Positions 16,175-24,900 of a stretch of 37,300 bases of DNA are shown piece after piece. The notes below the pieces were generated by a model. The model made no database searches. It saw only the letters and a program-made list of their open reading frames with translations, and had not been told where the DNA came from. Numbering within the stretch: the first letter of the stretch is position 1; each line of letters opens with the position of its first letter. Origin of the DNA: Methanospirillum stamsii (GTDB taxonomy: Archaea; Halobacteriota; Methanomicrobia; Methanomicrobiales; Methanospirillaceae); the NCBI RefSeq assembly GCF_003173335.1, contig NZ_QGMZ01000017.1, positions 1 through 37,300 of the forward strand. The letters are read 5' to 3'. The translations under genes were made by a program, and so were the position numbers.

Positions 16175-17311
16175 ATGGTTAGTCAAACCGAGATGAACGG
16201 AAAATATAGTAAAAGGGAGAAAAAAAGTAAAAGTTCTCTCTTAATGCTCATAATTTCTTTAGGTGTCCTTGTTAGTTGCTTTAGTATGATAGTATCGGGT
16301 GCTGAAGATAACTCCGGTACAAAAATGGTATTAGATCAACGGGGAGAGATGGTGACAATTCCTGAACATGTGGAACGGGTAATTACCATACCAATACCCG
16401 CTGCTTCGATGGTGTATACATTAGATGGTGATGGGAGCAGACTGGTTGGTATGAATCCCTCTTCTATGGCTGCTATTAAAAATGGAATTCTTGGGAAGAT
16501 GGATCCGGATCTGCTTACCATTGAGACAAATTTCATTCAGGGAGGTATGTTTGAACCAAATGTTGAAGAAATCCTGAAATTGGATCCTGATGTTGTTTTC
16601 CAGTGGGCACAGTACGGTGAAGAACTTTACAAACCCTTGGAAGATGCCGGGATTCCAGTTATTTGTCTTAAGTATGGTACTCAGGAGGACTTGGAAACCT
16701 GGATTAAATTATTTGGAGAAGTGTTAGACCGGCAGGAACAAGCTGACAATCTGATTACCTATCAGCAGGGTATGAGTGCGAAAATTAAAGAAAAAACCGC
16801 AAATATCGCTGAAACTGATAAACCTCGCGTTCTTTCTCTTCCTTATGGTGATCAACTGACCGTGAGTGGTAGCGGAACTTACAATGATTATTATTTCGGA
16901 CTTACTGGTGCTAAAAACGTCGCTTCAGAAGTCCCTGGTTCAAGTACCCAGGTAAGTATGGAGCAGATCATCAATTGGGATCCGGAGATCATCTATATTG
17001 GTAACTTTGATGATTTAACTCCACAGGATATTCTTGAAAACCGTATTGATGGACAGGACTGGGCAGGAATTGATGCGGTGAAGAATGGACGTGTTTACAA
17101 AGTTCCCCTTGGCGGGTATCGGTGGGATCCACCAAACCAGGAATCTCCTCTGATGTGGGAATGGTTAATGGAAATTCAACATCCTGAACTCTTTGATTTC
17201 AATCTCCGGGAGGATATGAAAAAGTTTTATAAGGTTTATTATGATTATGACCTTAATGATGAAGAAATAGAGGAAATTTTATTCACGAATTTGAATAACG
17301 CAATCGTTTGA
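16175..17311 (+). CDS. FecB-type substrate-binding protein of the nitrogenase-like operon (PBP-C)
   Basis: The 378-aa protein has a charged N-terminus and a hydrophobic segment (LLMLIISLGVLVSCFSMIVSG, about residues 21-41) acting as signal or anchor, then a class III PBP fold: PEHVERVITIPIPAASMVYTL, NVEEILKLDPDVVFQW, IPVICLKYG, a long helix, IINWDPEIIYIG and KNGRVYKVPLGGYRWDPPNQES. The final FYKVYYDYDLNDEEIEEIL is usual in siderophore and heme binding proteins. It differs clearly from the PBP-A/B/D/E group and is co-transcribed with permease, ATPase and the reductase subunits (1-nt gap to the permease), so it is likely the dedicated receptor of this transporter. Start could also be the internal ATG at 16193. 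Confidence 0.85.
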   Translation: MVSQTEMNGKYSKREKKSKSSLLMLIISLGVLVSCFSMIVSGAEDNSGTKMVLDQRGEMVTIPEHVERVITIPIPAASMVYTLDGDGSRLVGMNPSSMAAIKNGILGKMDPDLLTIETNFIQGGMFEPNVEEILKLDPDVVFQWAQYGEELYKPLEDAGIPVICLKYGTQEDLETWIKLFGEVLDRQEQADNLITYQQGMSAKIKEKTANIAETDKPRVLSLPYGDQLTVSGSGTYNDYYFGLTGAKNVASEVPGSSTQVSMEQIINWDPEIIYIGNFDDLTPQDILENRIDGQDWAGIDAVKNGRVYKVPLGGYRWDPPNQESPLMWEWLMEIQHPELFDFNLREDMKKFYKVYYDYDLNDEEIEEILFTNLNNAIV

Positions 17312-17312
17312 T

Positions 17313-18344
17313 ATGCCTGGAATCAACCTGAGAACTCTGATGAGTTCTCCATATTTTTTTATTCTTCTTCCATTGGCAGTCTTTTTTTTCTCACTTGTTT
17401 GTGGGAGATATCCTGTTGATATTAAGAATGTATTCGGGATTCTTATCTCGCAGGTTTATCCGGTAACACCTTTCTGGCCAGAAATTGATGAACGGGTAAT
17501 TATTAACCTTCGTCTACCTCGTTTGCTAATAGGTATGCTGATTGGAGCAGGATTAGCTGTTTCCGGAGCTGCTTTTCAGGGTATTTTTAAAAATCCTCTG
17601 GTGAGCCCCCATATTCTCGGAGTAGCAGCAGGTGCAGGATTTGGTGGCGTATTAGCCATGTTATTGTCTCAAAGTTCGTTGTTAATATTTATTTTCGCAT
17701 TCATATTTGGAAACCTGGCAGTTCTGGCTGCATATTTCCTTGCAAGAAAGGATAGTGTCACACCCGTTCTGGTTCTCGTTCTTGCCGGTGTAATTATCAG
17801 TGCATTTTTTACTGCAATGATATCTCTCCTGAAATTATGTGCAGATCCTCAGGATCAATTGCCCGGAATTGTGTTCTGGCTCATGGGAAGTCTCATCTCT
17901 GCTAATTATGAGAAATTCGGGTTAATAGTTATCCCGTTTCTTATTTGCGTTTATATCTTGTGGAGACTTCGTTGGAGAATCAATGTTCTTTCTCAAAGTG
18001 ATCAGGAAGCAAGAGCCCTTGGTGTAAACGTTGAGTATGATAAATGGATAATAATTCTTTGTGTTTCAGTAATTGTTGCTCTGGCAGTATCTGTTAGTGG
18101 AATTATTGGGTGGGTAGGACTTGCAATCCCTCATATTGCACGAATGATAGTAGGATCAAATCATCTCTTTCTGATTCCTGCATGCATCTCTCTGGGGGCC
18201 GCTTATCTTGCTTTTGTTGATACCATTGCCCGGACTTTAACTCCTTATGAGATCCCTCTGGGGATATTAACTGCAATTGTTGGTGTGGTTATTTTTGGAT
18301 ATCTCCTGAAAAGAAATCAAAATGGTGGTTGGAATGAATATTGA
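17313..18344 (+). CDS. FecCD/BtuC-family ABC transporter permease
   Basis: A 343-aa membrane protein with about ten hydrophobic segments, the BtuC/FecCD topology. Family landmarks are INLRLPRLLIGMLIGAGLAV near residues 63-82, GAAFQGIFKNPLVSPHILGV with the conserved NPL, VLAGVIISAFF, VFWLMGS, and near the end SGIIGWVGLAIPHIARMIVG. It forms the import channel for a siderophore-, heme- or corrinoid-like ligand. It starts 1 nt after the PBP-C stop and its 3' end overlaps the ATPase gene. It is the only permease of this class in the window despite seven candidate binding proteins, so it may be shared. Confidence 0.92.
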   Translation: MPGINLRTLMSSPYFFILLPLAVFFFSLVCGRYPVDIKNVFGILISQVYPVTPFWPEIDERVIINLRLPRLLIGMLIGAGLAVSGAAFQGIFKNPLVSPHILGVAAGAGFGGVLAMLLSQSSLLIFIFAFIFGNLAVLAAYFLARKDSVTPVLVLVLAGVIISAFFTAMISLLKLCADPQDQLPGIVFWLMGSLISANYEKFGLIVIPFLICVYILWRLRWRINVLSQSDQEARALGVNVEYDKWIIILCVSVIVALAVSVSGIIGWVGLAIPHIARMIVGSNHLFLIPACISLGAAYLAFVDTIARTLTPYEIPLGILTAIVGVVIFGYLLKRNQNGGWNEY

Positions 18345-19164
18345 AATGAAAAATGGAATGTTTAAGTATGGAACAGGAAAAACCATCTTTAAAAATTTAA
18401 ATTTTAACGTAAATAATGGTGAAATTCTCTCAATTTTAGGTCCGAATGGCACTGGGAAAACAACCCTCTTAAAATGTCTGCTTGGAATTCATCAGATTTC
18501 CGGCGGTTCTGTTTATATTAATGGACTAGTGCAGGATAAAGAAAAGAAAAATTGCCATATTGGATATGTGCCTCAAATTCACCAGAGTGTATTTCAATAC
18601 ACTGTCCTTGAAATGGTCCTCATGGGAAGGACCCGGTTTATCAGAAGGTTTTCTTCTCCATCTCATGATGATTGGAATTGTGCTCGTGAATCCCTGGAAA
18701 AAGTTGGAATGGCAGGATTTGCAGATAGGATCTTCTCTGATTTAAGCGGAGGAGAAAAACAGATGGTTCTCATTGCCCGTGCATTAGCATCACAGGCTGA
18801 TTGTATCATTTTTGATGAACCTACCTCGGCACTTGATTACCGGAATCAGTATCATGTTCTTGATCTTATGATCTCTCTGAAACGAGAAGAAAACCTTGCA
18901 ATAATCATGACAACACATCAGCCTGAACATGCAATGTATCTCTCTGATAAAGCACTTCTTATGGATCGTGATGGGAATAGTTGTTTTGGTGAATCTGACA
19001 AGGTATTATCAGAGAATAACCTGAATGCCACCTATGGAATGAATATTGGTATTTTCTCAATTCCTCACAATAACGCCCATCTTAAAGCGATTATTCCGCT
19101 TGTTTCGAATCCTCTCCATCGTTCGTTATCCGGAAATAATTCAGGAAATGAGGTTGCGTCATGA
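18322..19164 (+). CDS. FecE/BtuD-family ABC transporter ATP-binding protein
   Basis: The 280-aa ATPase shows Walker A GPNGTGKT at residues 40-47, signature [15 protein letters not shown] near 142, Walker [13 protein letters not shown] near 161 and an H-loop TTHQPEHAM. It energises the FecCD-type permease just upstream. Translation may begin at 18322 or at the ATG 18334 (MNIEMKNG); either overlaps the permease end. A C-terminal extension of about 40 residues after the core domain is usual for FecE proteins of archaea. Its last codons overlap the NifH-like gene start by 4 nt (ATGA), firmly linking transport and reductase in one translational unit. Confidence 0.92.
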   Translation: MVVGMNIEMKNGMFKYGTGKTIFKNLNFNVNNGEILSILGPNGTGKTTLLKCLLGIHQISGGSVYINGLVQDKEKKNCHIGYVPQIHQSVFQYTVLEMVLMGRTRFIRRFSSPSHDDWNCARESLEKVGMAGFADRIFSDLSGGEKQMVLIARALASQADCIIFDEPTSALDYRNQYHVLDLMISLKREENLAIIMTTHQPEHAMYLSDKALLMDRDGNSCFGESDKVLSENNLNATYGMNIGIFSIPHNNAHLKAIIPLVSNPLHRSLSGNNSGNEVAS

Positions 19165-19919
19165 AAAAAATTGCAATCTATGGGAAAGGTGGGATTGGTA
19201 AATCAACCGTTACAAGTTCATTATCTGCAGCATTGTCAGTTCTTGGGTACCGGGTTATGCAGATTGGGTGTGATCCAAAAGCTGATTCAACTATAAATCT
19301 GACAAATGGTCAACGAGTTACTCCGGTTATGAATTATTTACGGGAATTTCATTCATGTTCTTCGCTTGATGAGATTAGTCTTGTAGGATATAATGGAATT
19401 GTATGTGTTGAAGCCGGAGGTCCAATTCCGGGTCTTGGATGTGCCGGTAGGGGAATTATTACAACCTTCAACACTCTGGAATCTCTCCAGGCTTATGAAA
19501 TTTTCAAACCGGATTTCGTTTTGTACGACGTTCTGGGTGATGTTGTCTGCGGAGGCTTTGCCATGCCTCTTCGTGAGGGGTATGCCGATGAGGTCATTAT
19601 TGTTACATCCGGAGAAAAGATGTCACTTTATGCTGCGAATAATATCAAAAAAGCTCTGGATAACTTTGAAAATCGGAATTATGCAAAATTGAAAGGACTT
19701 ATTATGAATTGCCGTAACATTGAGAATGAAGAAGAGATAGTAACTCAATTTGCCAAAGAAATTGATAGTCCTATTATCGGGAATATCCCTCGTTCGTCAA
19801 GTATCCAGTACTGGGAAGAGCGAAACATGACTCCGATCCAGGGAGATGTTAATTGTATAATTTCATGCTCTTTTCTTGAGATTGCCTCACAAATTGCTGG
19901 AACCGGGAAGGAAAACTGA
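19161..19919 (+). CDS. NifH/BchL/CfbC-like Fe protein (ATP-dependent reductase component)
   Basis: The 252-aa protein carries the P-loop [10 protein letters not shown] (residues 7-16), switch-type GCDPKADST (36-44), and both 4Fe-4S ligands of the Fe-protein dimer: Cys94 in GLGCAGRGI and Cys130 in [14 protein letters not shown]. All residues needed for MgATP-driven electron delivery are therefore visible. It is shorter than true NifH (about 275-295 aa). It lies between a FecE ATPase and two nitrogenase component-1-like genes, without nifI, nifE, nifN or nifB. It would donate electrons to the NifD/NifK-like complex. Alternatives are a CfbC-type F430 reductase or the methylthio-alkane reductase MarH group; the neighbours argue for an uncharacterised group. 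Confidence 0.92.
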   Translation: MKKIAIYGKGGIGKSTVTSSLSAALSVLGYRVMQIGCDPKADSTINLTNGQRVTPVMNYLREFHSCSSLDEISLVGYNGIVCVEAGGPIPGLGCAGRGIITTFNTLESLQAYEIFKPDFVLYDVLGDVVCGGFAMPLREGYADEVIIVTSGEKMSLYAANNIKKALDNFENRNYAKLKGLIMNCRNIENEEEIVTQFAKEIDSPIIGNIPRSSSIQYWEERNMTPIQGDVNCIISCSFLEIASQIAGTGKEN

Positions 19920-21220
19920 TGGAAGCGGAAATTATATCTCTGGATGATATTCTGGTTTCCAAAGAATCAGTTCACCCCCCTGGATTATCACCCGATTGTC
20001 TCCATTATTGTCCCCCCACATCAGCCGGATGGGGAATAGTAAGGGTTGCCCTGTTGGTTCCTGAATCAGCGATGCTCTTTGTTTCACCGTCCGGATGTGC
20101 CCGTCATGCAGCAATTGCAGGAATTCATCTCGGTTTCTGGGACAGGTTTTTTTGTTATCGGTTATCTGAAACTGATATTGTATCCGGAGCATATATGGAT
20201 AACATTCCCCGTGTATCCGAGGAGATATTACGTCGTACTGGGATGAAAGCCTTAATCATCTGTAGTACCTGTATAGATGACCTCCTTGGTTCGGATTATG
20301 ATAACCTGGTAGCAGAAATTGAGAGAAAAACAGGGATTCCAGTTCGATTATGCAGAATGGATCCTATCTGCATGCACACGCCCAATGCACCCCCCCTTAA
20401 AGTCCAGGAGACGGTATACAAGTTTTTGCAACCATCTGCCAAACATGACGATTCAATTAATATTCTTGGAAATTTTGCTAGCATAGATGAAACCAGTGAA
20501 TTTTATGAAGTACTATGCCAAACAAAAGACCGGGAAATTCGGCACATTACAAATTACTCATCTTATGAAGAATTTCAGGTAATGGCTACTTCATCATATA
20601 ATCTTCTCATAAAACCAGCAGGAATTCTTGCAGCACAGGATTTAAAAAACCGTTTGAATATCCCTTGGATTTCGGCATACCATTCATATGGTATTGAGCG
20701 TATTGATGGGATGTACCACATGTTTGAAAAAACATTCAATGAATCATTCGAGTTGGATGATTATCGGGATGAGGCCATTGATACAACAAAGTGGTTTACT
20801 GATGTCCATGGGGAATCAGTTTCGGTTGCTGTAGGTTCAACTGCGAATGCTGCTCCATTTGAACTGGCAAGAACATTTGTGGAAATTGGCATTGATGTTC
20901 CATATATATTTGCTGATGCTGTTCAGGAATGGGAAAAAACGCATGTACAATGGTTAAAAAAACACAATCCCTCTATGAAAGTTTTTTCATCAAGTCATCC
21001 GAAAATGGCTGATGCCCGGGATATGCAATTACATACGGATTACGCCATCGGGTTTGATGCAGGATATTATTGCCCTGGAGCTAAAACAGTGCCCTGGGGT
21101 CTGGAAAAACAACCCTTTGGGTATTCTGGTCTGATATCACTACTTCATGAGATGGATGCCGTGACTGATGTCCCACAGGATTTTAAATCTATGGTTTATG
21201 CTTCCGGCCTGGTGATTTGA
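19919..21220 (+). CDS. Nitrogenase component 1-like subunit (NifD/BchN-like)
   Basis: The 433-aa protein belongs to the nitrogenase component-1 superfamily. P-cluster-type cysteines are present: Cys27 and Cys31 in DCLHYCPPTSAGWG, Cys60 in SPSGCARHAA (like the NifD GxxGC) and Cys118 in CSTCIDDLLGSD (like NifD TCxxxxIGDD). I see no counterparts of the FeMo-cofactor ligands Cys275 and His442, so this is unlikely to fix nitrogen. A C-terminal YYCPGAKTVPWGLEKQPFGY adds another Cys in the likely substrate pocket. Its ATG overlaps the NifH-like stop by 1 nt. With the next gene it should form the catalytic heterotetramer that reduces an unknown, perhaps imported, organic or metal-organic substrate. 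Confidence 0.88.
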   Translation: MEAEIISLDDILVSKESVHPPGLSPDCLHYCPPTSAGWGIVRVALLVPESAMLFVSPSGCARHAAIAGIHLGFWDRFFCYRLSETDIVSGAYMDNIPRVSEEILRRTGMKALIICSTCIDDLLGSDYDNLVAEIERKTGIPVRLCRMDPICMHTPNAPPLKVQETVYKFLQPSAKHDDSINILGNFASIDETSEFYEVLCQTKDREIRHITNYSSYEEFQVMATSSYNLLIKPAGILAAQDLKNRLNIPWISAYHSYGIERIDGMYHMFEKTFNESFELDDYRDEAIDTTKWFTDVHGESVSVAVGSTANAAPFELARTFVEIGIDVPYIFADAVQEWEKTHVQWLKKHNPSMKVFSSSHPKMADARDMQLHTDYAIGFDAGYYCPGAKTVPWGLEKQPFGYSGLISLLHEMDAVTDVPQDFKSMVYASGLVI

Positions 21221-22405
21221 ATGGATAATATATCGGTATTTTTACCTCCGTTTTCTCCCGATTATTCCGGATTTTGTTCAGCTCTGTTTTCCCTGGATGG
21301 AATCCTTGTTATTCATGATGCCGGAGGATGTACCGGGAATTTTACTGCCTATGATGAACCACGGTGGTTTGGATCTTCATCACATGTTTACAGTTCAGGA
21401 CTTCGGGAGATTGATGCAGTAATCGGGGATGACCAGTTTTTCATTGAAAAGATAAACAAGATTGTTCGTGAGAGTGATAATCGATTTGTTGCACTTATCG
21501 GAAGTCCGGTCCCCACGGTAATCGGAACTGATTTTAAGGCCCTTGCTCATATTATCCGAACTTCAACAAAAGTTCCGGTAATTACTTTTGATGCAAACGG
21601 AATTGATTATTATGATGTCGGAGCATCTTCAGCTTTTCTTGCCATTGCAAAGAATTTTATTCTGGAATCCGGAGAGAAAATTAAAAATTCTGTAAATATT
21701 ATCGGAGCAACTCCGCTCGATTTAGGAAATAATGACCCGGAAAGGAGTCTTTGTTCTTTCATTAATGATGCAGGTTACACGGTTATTTCATGTTGGGGTG
21801 GTAACAGCAAAATTGATGCAATAATGCAATCTGGAAAGGCAGAATTGAATCTTGTTGTTTCACGTTCCGGTCTTGCCGCTGCCAGGTATATGGAAGAAAA
21901 ATATGGAATTCCTTATGTTACGGGTGTTCCAATCGGTGAATCAGCAGCAAAATTTTTTTCAGTCACTATTTCAGAATGTATTAAGGACTCTAAATCTCGA
22001 ATCCGGTTAAATAATCTTGATTTAGATAAATCCAAAAATAATGGCACGGCCTGCATAGTTGCAGATCAGGTAATCGGGAATTCATTACGAGAATGTCTAA
22101 TCTCTGATTTTGGATTCAGTGATGTCATTGTTTGTTCATTCTTTGAAATGGATTCAACTCTCTCAATTCCCGGAGATGTACATTTGAATTCAGAAGATGG
22201 TTTGGAAAATCTTATTTCTTCTGGATCATTTGATGTGATTGTTGGAGATCCTCTGATTCAACCCCTGATAGGTGATGTAAAATTAATTCCATTTCCACAT
22301 ATTGCCATTTCAAGTCGGATATTCTGGAATGATTCATTACAATATTTCGGGATTGAGGGAAGTAAATATCTGAAAAAATATTTAAATCCTTATCATGTTA
22401 CCTGA
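21221..22405 (+). CDS. Nitrogenase component 1-like subunit (NifK/BchB-like), reduced ligand set
   Basis: The 394-aa subunit begins directly after the previous stop codon. It has Cys19 (SGFCSALF) and Cys37 (DAGGCTGN, like the GxxGC of NifK), but the third position, where NifK has TCxxEVIGDD, reads GSPVPTVIGTD with Pro96 in place of Cys. The cluster it shares with the NifD-like subunit is therefore asymmetric or uses another ligand, reminiscent of DPOR, where an Asp of BchB replaces a Cys. Later Rossmann-like repeats (VNIIGATPLDLG, LNLVVSRSGLAAARYM) fit the three-domain fold. It ends the operon; PBP-D follows after 138 nt with its own promoter. Confidence 0.85.
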   Translation: MDNISVFLPPFSPDYSGFCSALFSLDGILVIHDAGGCTGNFTAYDEPRWFGSSSHVYSSGLREIDAVIGDDQFFIEKINKIVRESDNRFVALIGSPVPTVIGTDFKALAHIIRTSTKVPVITFDANGIDYYDVGASSAFLAIAKNFILESGEKIKNSVNIIGATPLDLGNNDPERSLCSFINDAGYTVISCWGGNSKIDAIMQSGKAELNLVVSRSGLAAARYMEEKYGIPYVTGVPIGESAAKFFSVTISECIKDSKSRIRLNNLDLDKSKNNGTACIVADQVIGNSLRECLISDFGFSDVIVCSFFEMDSTLSIPGDVHLNSEDGLENLISSGSFDVIVGDPLIQPLIGDVKLIPFPHIAISSRIFWNDSLQYFGIEGSKYLKKYLNPYHVT

Positions 22406-22444
22406 TTTTTGAAAATTTTTGGGTAAGTATTCATTTGTTCAAAT

Positions 22445-22454
22445 TATAATATAT
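22445..22454 (+). promoter_or_regulatory. TATA-like element of PBP-D
   Basis: TATAATATAT at 22445-22454 lies 99 nt before the PBP-D ATG, almost exactly the geometry of the PBP-B promoter. The transcript would carry a leader of about 70 nt that includes the conserved 27-nt element. Confidence 0.5.
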
Positions 22455-22498
22455 TTTAGTCTTGGAGGTTCAGATTTTCTGTCCGGTTCCTGAAATTT

Positions 22499-22525
22499 TT
22501 TTGGATTGGTGATATCTGATCCAAA
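22499..22525 (+). promoter_or_regulatory. Conserved 27-nt leader element before PBP-D (copy 2)
   Basis: Counterpart of 12564-12590. TTTGGAT (22500-22506) and ATCCAAA (22519-22525) are a perfect 7-bp inverted repeat around GATATC. Symmetry is better here than before PBP-B. The element ends 18 nt before the start codon in both genes. Confidence 0.45.
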
Positions 22526-22543
22526 GAAAAAAAATATTATGTT

Positions 22544-23659
22544 ATGGATCGATTGAACTTAAATTGTATCGGAAATCAGTTATTACTGTTTTCATTGTTA
22601 GTGTTTTTGTTAATCGGTATTTCTTCTGCGGCAGATAGTGGGGTAACTATCACCGATGCTCTTGGAAGAACGGTTAATCTTGAAAAACCTGCTGAAAGAA
22701 TTGGGTTTACCGGATATATGATTGGAGAACCACTGGTACTTGCCGGAGCATGGGATAAAGTTGTAGCAAGAGATGGATATATTTCAGATCCGGTCATTTA
22801 TTCCAATCTTGATTCAATTCCGTCCATTAGTTCTCCTAATGTACCATATGAACTCAATTTTGAGAAAATTATGGAGATTAAACCAGATGTTATGATAATG
22901 CCAGTTGATAAGTGGGATACCAGTGAAGATACCATTCAGCAGATGATTGATTCATTGGAGCCTGAAATTCCGGTAGTCTTTTTAAATCTCAATGATCCTG
23001 ATACTTTTGAAGAAAATTTTGAAAAATTAGGGATAATTACCGGAACAGGGGACAAGGTGAATGAGTATCTTGATTTTTTTGACCGGGTAATTGGATCAAT
23101 ACGTGAAAAGACTTCATCGCTTCCGGACAGTGAGAAACCGAAAATCTTTCTCAAGGCAGCCGGGTACACACCGGATCAACTTGCTACGTGGGGAGGAAAA
23201 GAGACAATGACAAACCAACTCTGGGATATTGTCGGAGCTAACAGTATATCAAAAACACTTCCTACTTCATGGACAGAAGTTGATCCGGAATGGCTCATTG
23301 GTCAGGACATGGATGATATTATTGTTCAATGTTGGAATGTCTATTATCCGGAAACGTTTGGATACCAGGCTACAGATCCATCCCATAAATTAGAAAATGG
23401 GAAGAAGATCATAGATGAAATATCAGCCATGGATGTATTCTCAAGTAGTGAGGCAGTAACCAATGGAAAGGTCTATCTCATTCATGATCCGCTTGTTTCA
23501 ACCGCCAGATTTGTTGTTGGGGCAGCATACCTTGCAAAATGGCTGCATTCGGATCTCTTTTTTGACCTTGATCCAGTACAGATTCATCAGGAATATCTGA
23601 CTCGGTACATTGGGGCTGATTATGATCTCAGCACAGGTGGATTGGATGCATATCCCTGA
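22544..23659 (+). CDS. FecB/BtuF-type periplasmic substrate-binding protein (PBP-D)
   Basis: A 371-aa paralogue of PBP-A, PBP-B and PBP-E with a signal peptide (residues 1-29, ending ISSAAD). Shared blocks are AWDKVVARDGYISDP, KIMEIKPDVMIMP, LEPEIPVVFLNL, GYTPDQLATWG, EVDPEWLIGQDMDDIIVQCW, YYPETFGYQATDP and the tail ADYDLSTGGLDAYP. The NQL segment lacks the Trp of its paralogues (MTNQL instead of WNQ), a possible ligand difference. It is immediately downstream of the nitrogenase-like genes, yet has its own promoter and leader element nearly identical to that of PBP-B. It probably supplies the same FecC/FecE-like importer with a related ligand. Confidence 0.85.
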   Translation: MDRLNLNCIGNQLLLFSLLVFLLIGISSAADSGVTITDALGRTVNLEKPAERIGFTGYMIGEPLVLAGAWDKVVARDGYISDPVIYSNLDSIPSISSPNVPYELNFEKIMEIKPDVMIMPVDKWDTSEDTIQQMIDSLEPEIPVVFLNLNDPDTFEENFEKLGIITGTGDKVNEYLDFFDRVIGSIREKTSSLPDSEKPKIFLKAAGYTPDQLATWGGKETMTNQLWDIVGANSISKTLPTSWTEVDPEWLIGQDMDDIIVQCWNVYYPETFGYQATDPSHKLENGKKIIDEISAMDVFSSSEAVTNGKVYLIHDPLVSTARFVVGAAYLAKWLHSDLFFDLDPVQIHQEYLTRYIGADYDLSTGGLDAYP

Positions 23660-23721
23660 ATTAAAAAAATTTCCGTTTTTTGTTTTCGAGTGATTCTCAA
23701 AAGAGGAATTAAAAAAAGAAT

Positions 23722-24759
23722 TTATTGTTTTTGGGTAATTATCAGCGTTGCTTTGTCTTCCAAATCCATAATATTCTTCTGTAATAAGATTTGAAATCCT
23801 GTCTCCTGCAAGAGATTTTCCATCGTTTGAATCTGGTAGACATGATCTTTTTCATTCATTGATCCGGTCATGAGATCAAAAATGAGTGCTGATCTAGAAG
23901 AGTTTCTTAACGGTTTTTCCAGGAATACTGATTTCATAACAAAAAAGCCTCCCGGATTTATCGCGGTATAGATTTTATCAAGGACATTCTTTAAATCCGG
24001 ATAGGGGAGATAAAGTGAGTCTGAAACATAAATTAAATCATAATTTGTTCCGATATCGTCTTTCGTCATGTCTCCGGGTTTAATCATCACGTTTCCGGAA
24101 GAATAATGTGCGATAATTTTCTCTGCACGTTCAACAGTTTCCGGAAAATCAAATAATGTTACCGTTGAATGCGGATTCATCCGGGCATATGCAATAGAGA
24201 ATAATCCGTGTCCCCCACCAAGGTCAAGTACCCGGTGAATTTCAGGAAATGGCAACACCGTATTCATCTCTGCAAGTACTCGTTGAATAGTTCCGGATAT
24301 TGCACATTCGGTTAGAGCAGCAAAACTTGTTTCATCAAACACCCACATCTTTTTTGGGTCTGTGGGAGGTCCGTTTTTCAGAAATTCATCGTAAGGAGGA
24401 AGATTTGATAGTTTATGTATGAAGTAGTATGCAATATAATTCCCCAGATAATAAGGAGAATCAGTAATCAGATATGTTTCAGCAGTTTTTGAAAGAGAAT
24501 AAATTCCGTCTTTTTCAAGTAGAAAATCTGATCCCACCAGGTAATTAAGAAATTTTTCCCCGATTCTGGTATTAATTCCGACACTTTCACATAGGGATGA
24601 TGCATTTTTAGGCTCTTTAAGGTGATCAAACAGATTCAGGCGGGTTGCATGATATAATATGGAAAATGTATCAATTCCCTGAGTTAAATCTGTGATGAGT
24701 GTTGGAAGTATTTCAGGTGGGGTAAACAGTTCTAAATTTTTTAATTTATTCTGCGTCAT
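23722..24759 (-). CDS. SAM-dependent methyltransferase of the dimeric O-methyltransferase (BchU-like) fold, OMT-D
   Basis: The 345-aa enzyme has the N-terminal dimerisation/winged-helix region (ILYHATRLNLFDHLKEP, residues about 35-51) and a methyltransferase domain with motif I VLDLGGGHGLFS near residue 176, then VTLFDFPETVERA and GDMTKDDIGTNYDLIYVSD. The Gly-Gly-Gly-His form of motif I resembles plant and bacterial O-methyltransferases and BchU more than OMT-A and OMT-C do. It follows PBP-E on the same strand after 141 nt, repeating the PBP-then-OMT order of 1.5-3.8 kb. Its stop is convergent with PBP-D. Substrate unknown. Confidence 0.85.
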   Translation of the reverse strand: MTQNKLKNLELFTPPEILPTLITDLTQGIDTFSILYHATRLNLFDHLKEPKNASSLCESVGINTRIGEKFLNYLVGSDFLLEKDGIYSLSKTAETYLITDSPYYLGNYIAYYFIHKLSNLPPYDEFLKNGPPTDPKKMWVFDETSFAALTECAISGTIQRVLAEMNTVLPFPEIHRVLDLGGGHGLFSIAYARMNPHSTVTLFDFPETVERAEKIIAHYSSGNVMIKPGDMTKDDIGTNYDLIYVSDSLYLPYPDLKNVLDKIYTAINPGGFFVMKSVFLEKPLRNSSRSALIFDLMTGSMNEKDHVYQIQTMENLLQETGFQILLQKNIMDLEDKATLIITQKQ

Positions 24760-24900
24760 AATTTATTATCCGTTTTTTGGCATATTAATCCATTTAAAGT
24801 CGAAAATCGCAAATGTGTCATTTTACATATTCGAATGATTCTTTTTTACGGGAAATAAAAATCTATCCCTGAAATTGTTTGGTTAAAAAATGTGGATGAG

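Noticed and set aside
19161-22405. A true nitrogen-fixing nitrogenase
   Set aside because: The subunits are short, FeMo-cofactor ligands are not visible, the NifK-like third Cys is missing and no nifE, nifN, nifB or nifI genes are present.
19161-22405. The F430 enzyme CfbCD
   Set aside because: CfbD works as a single-subunit homodimer, while two different component-1 genes are present here, and no other F430 genes are near.
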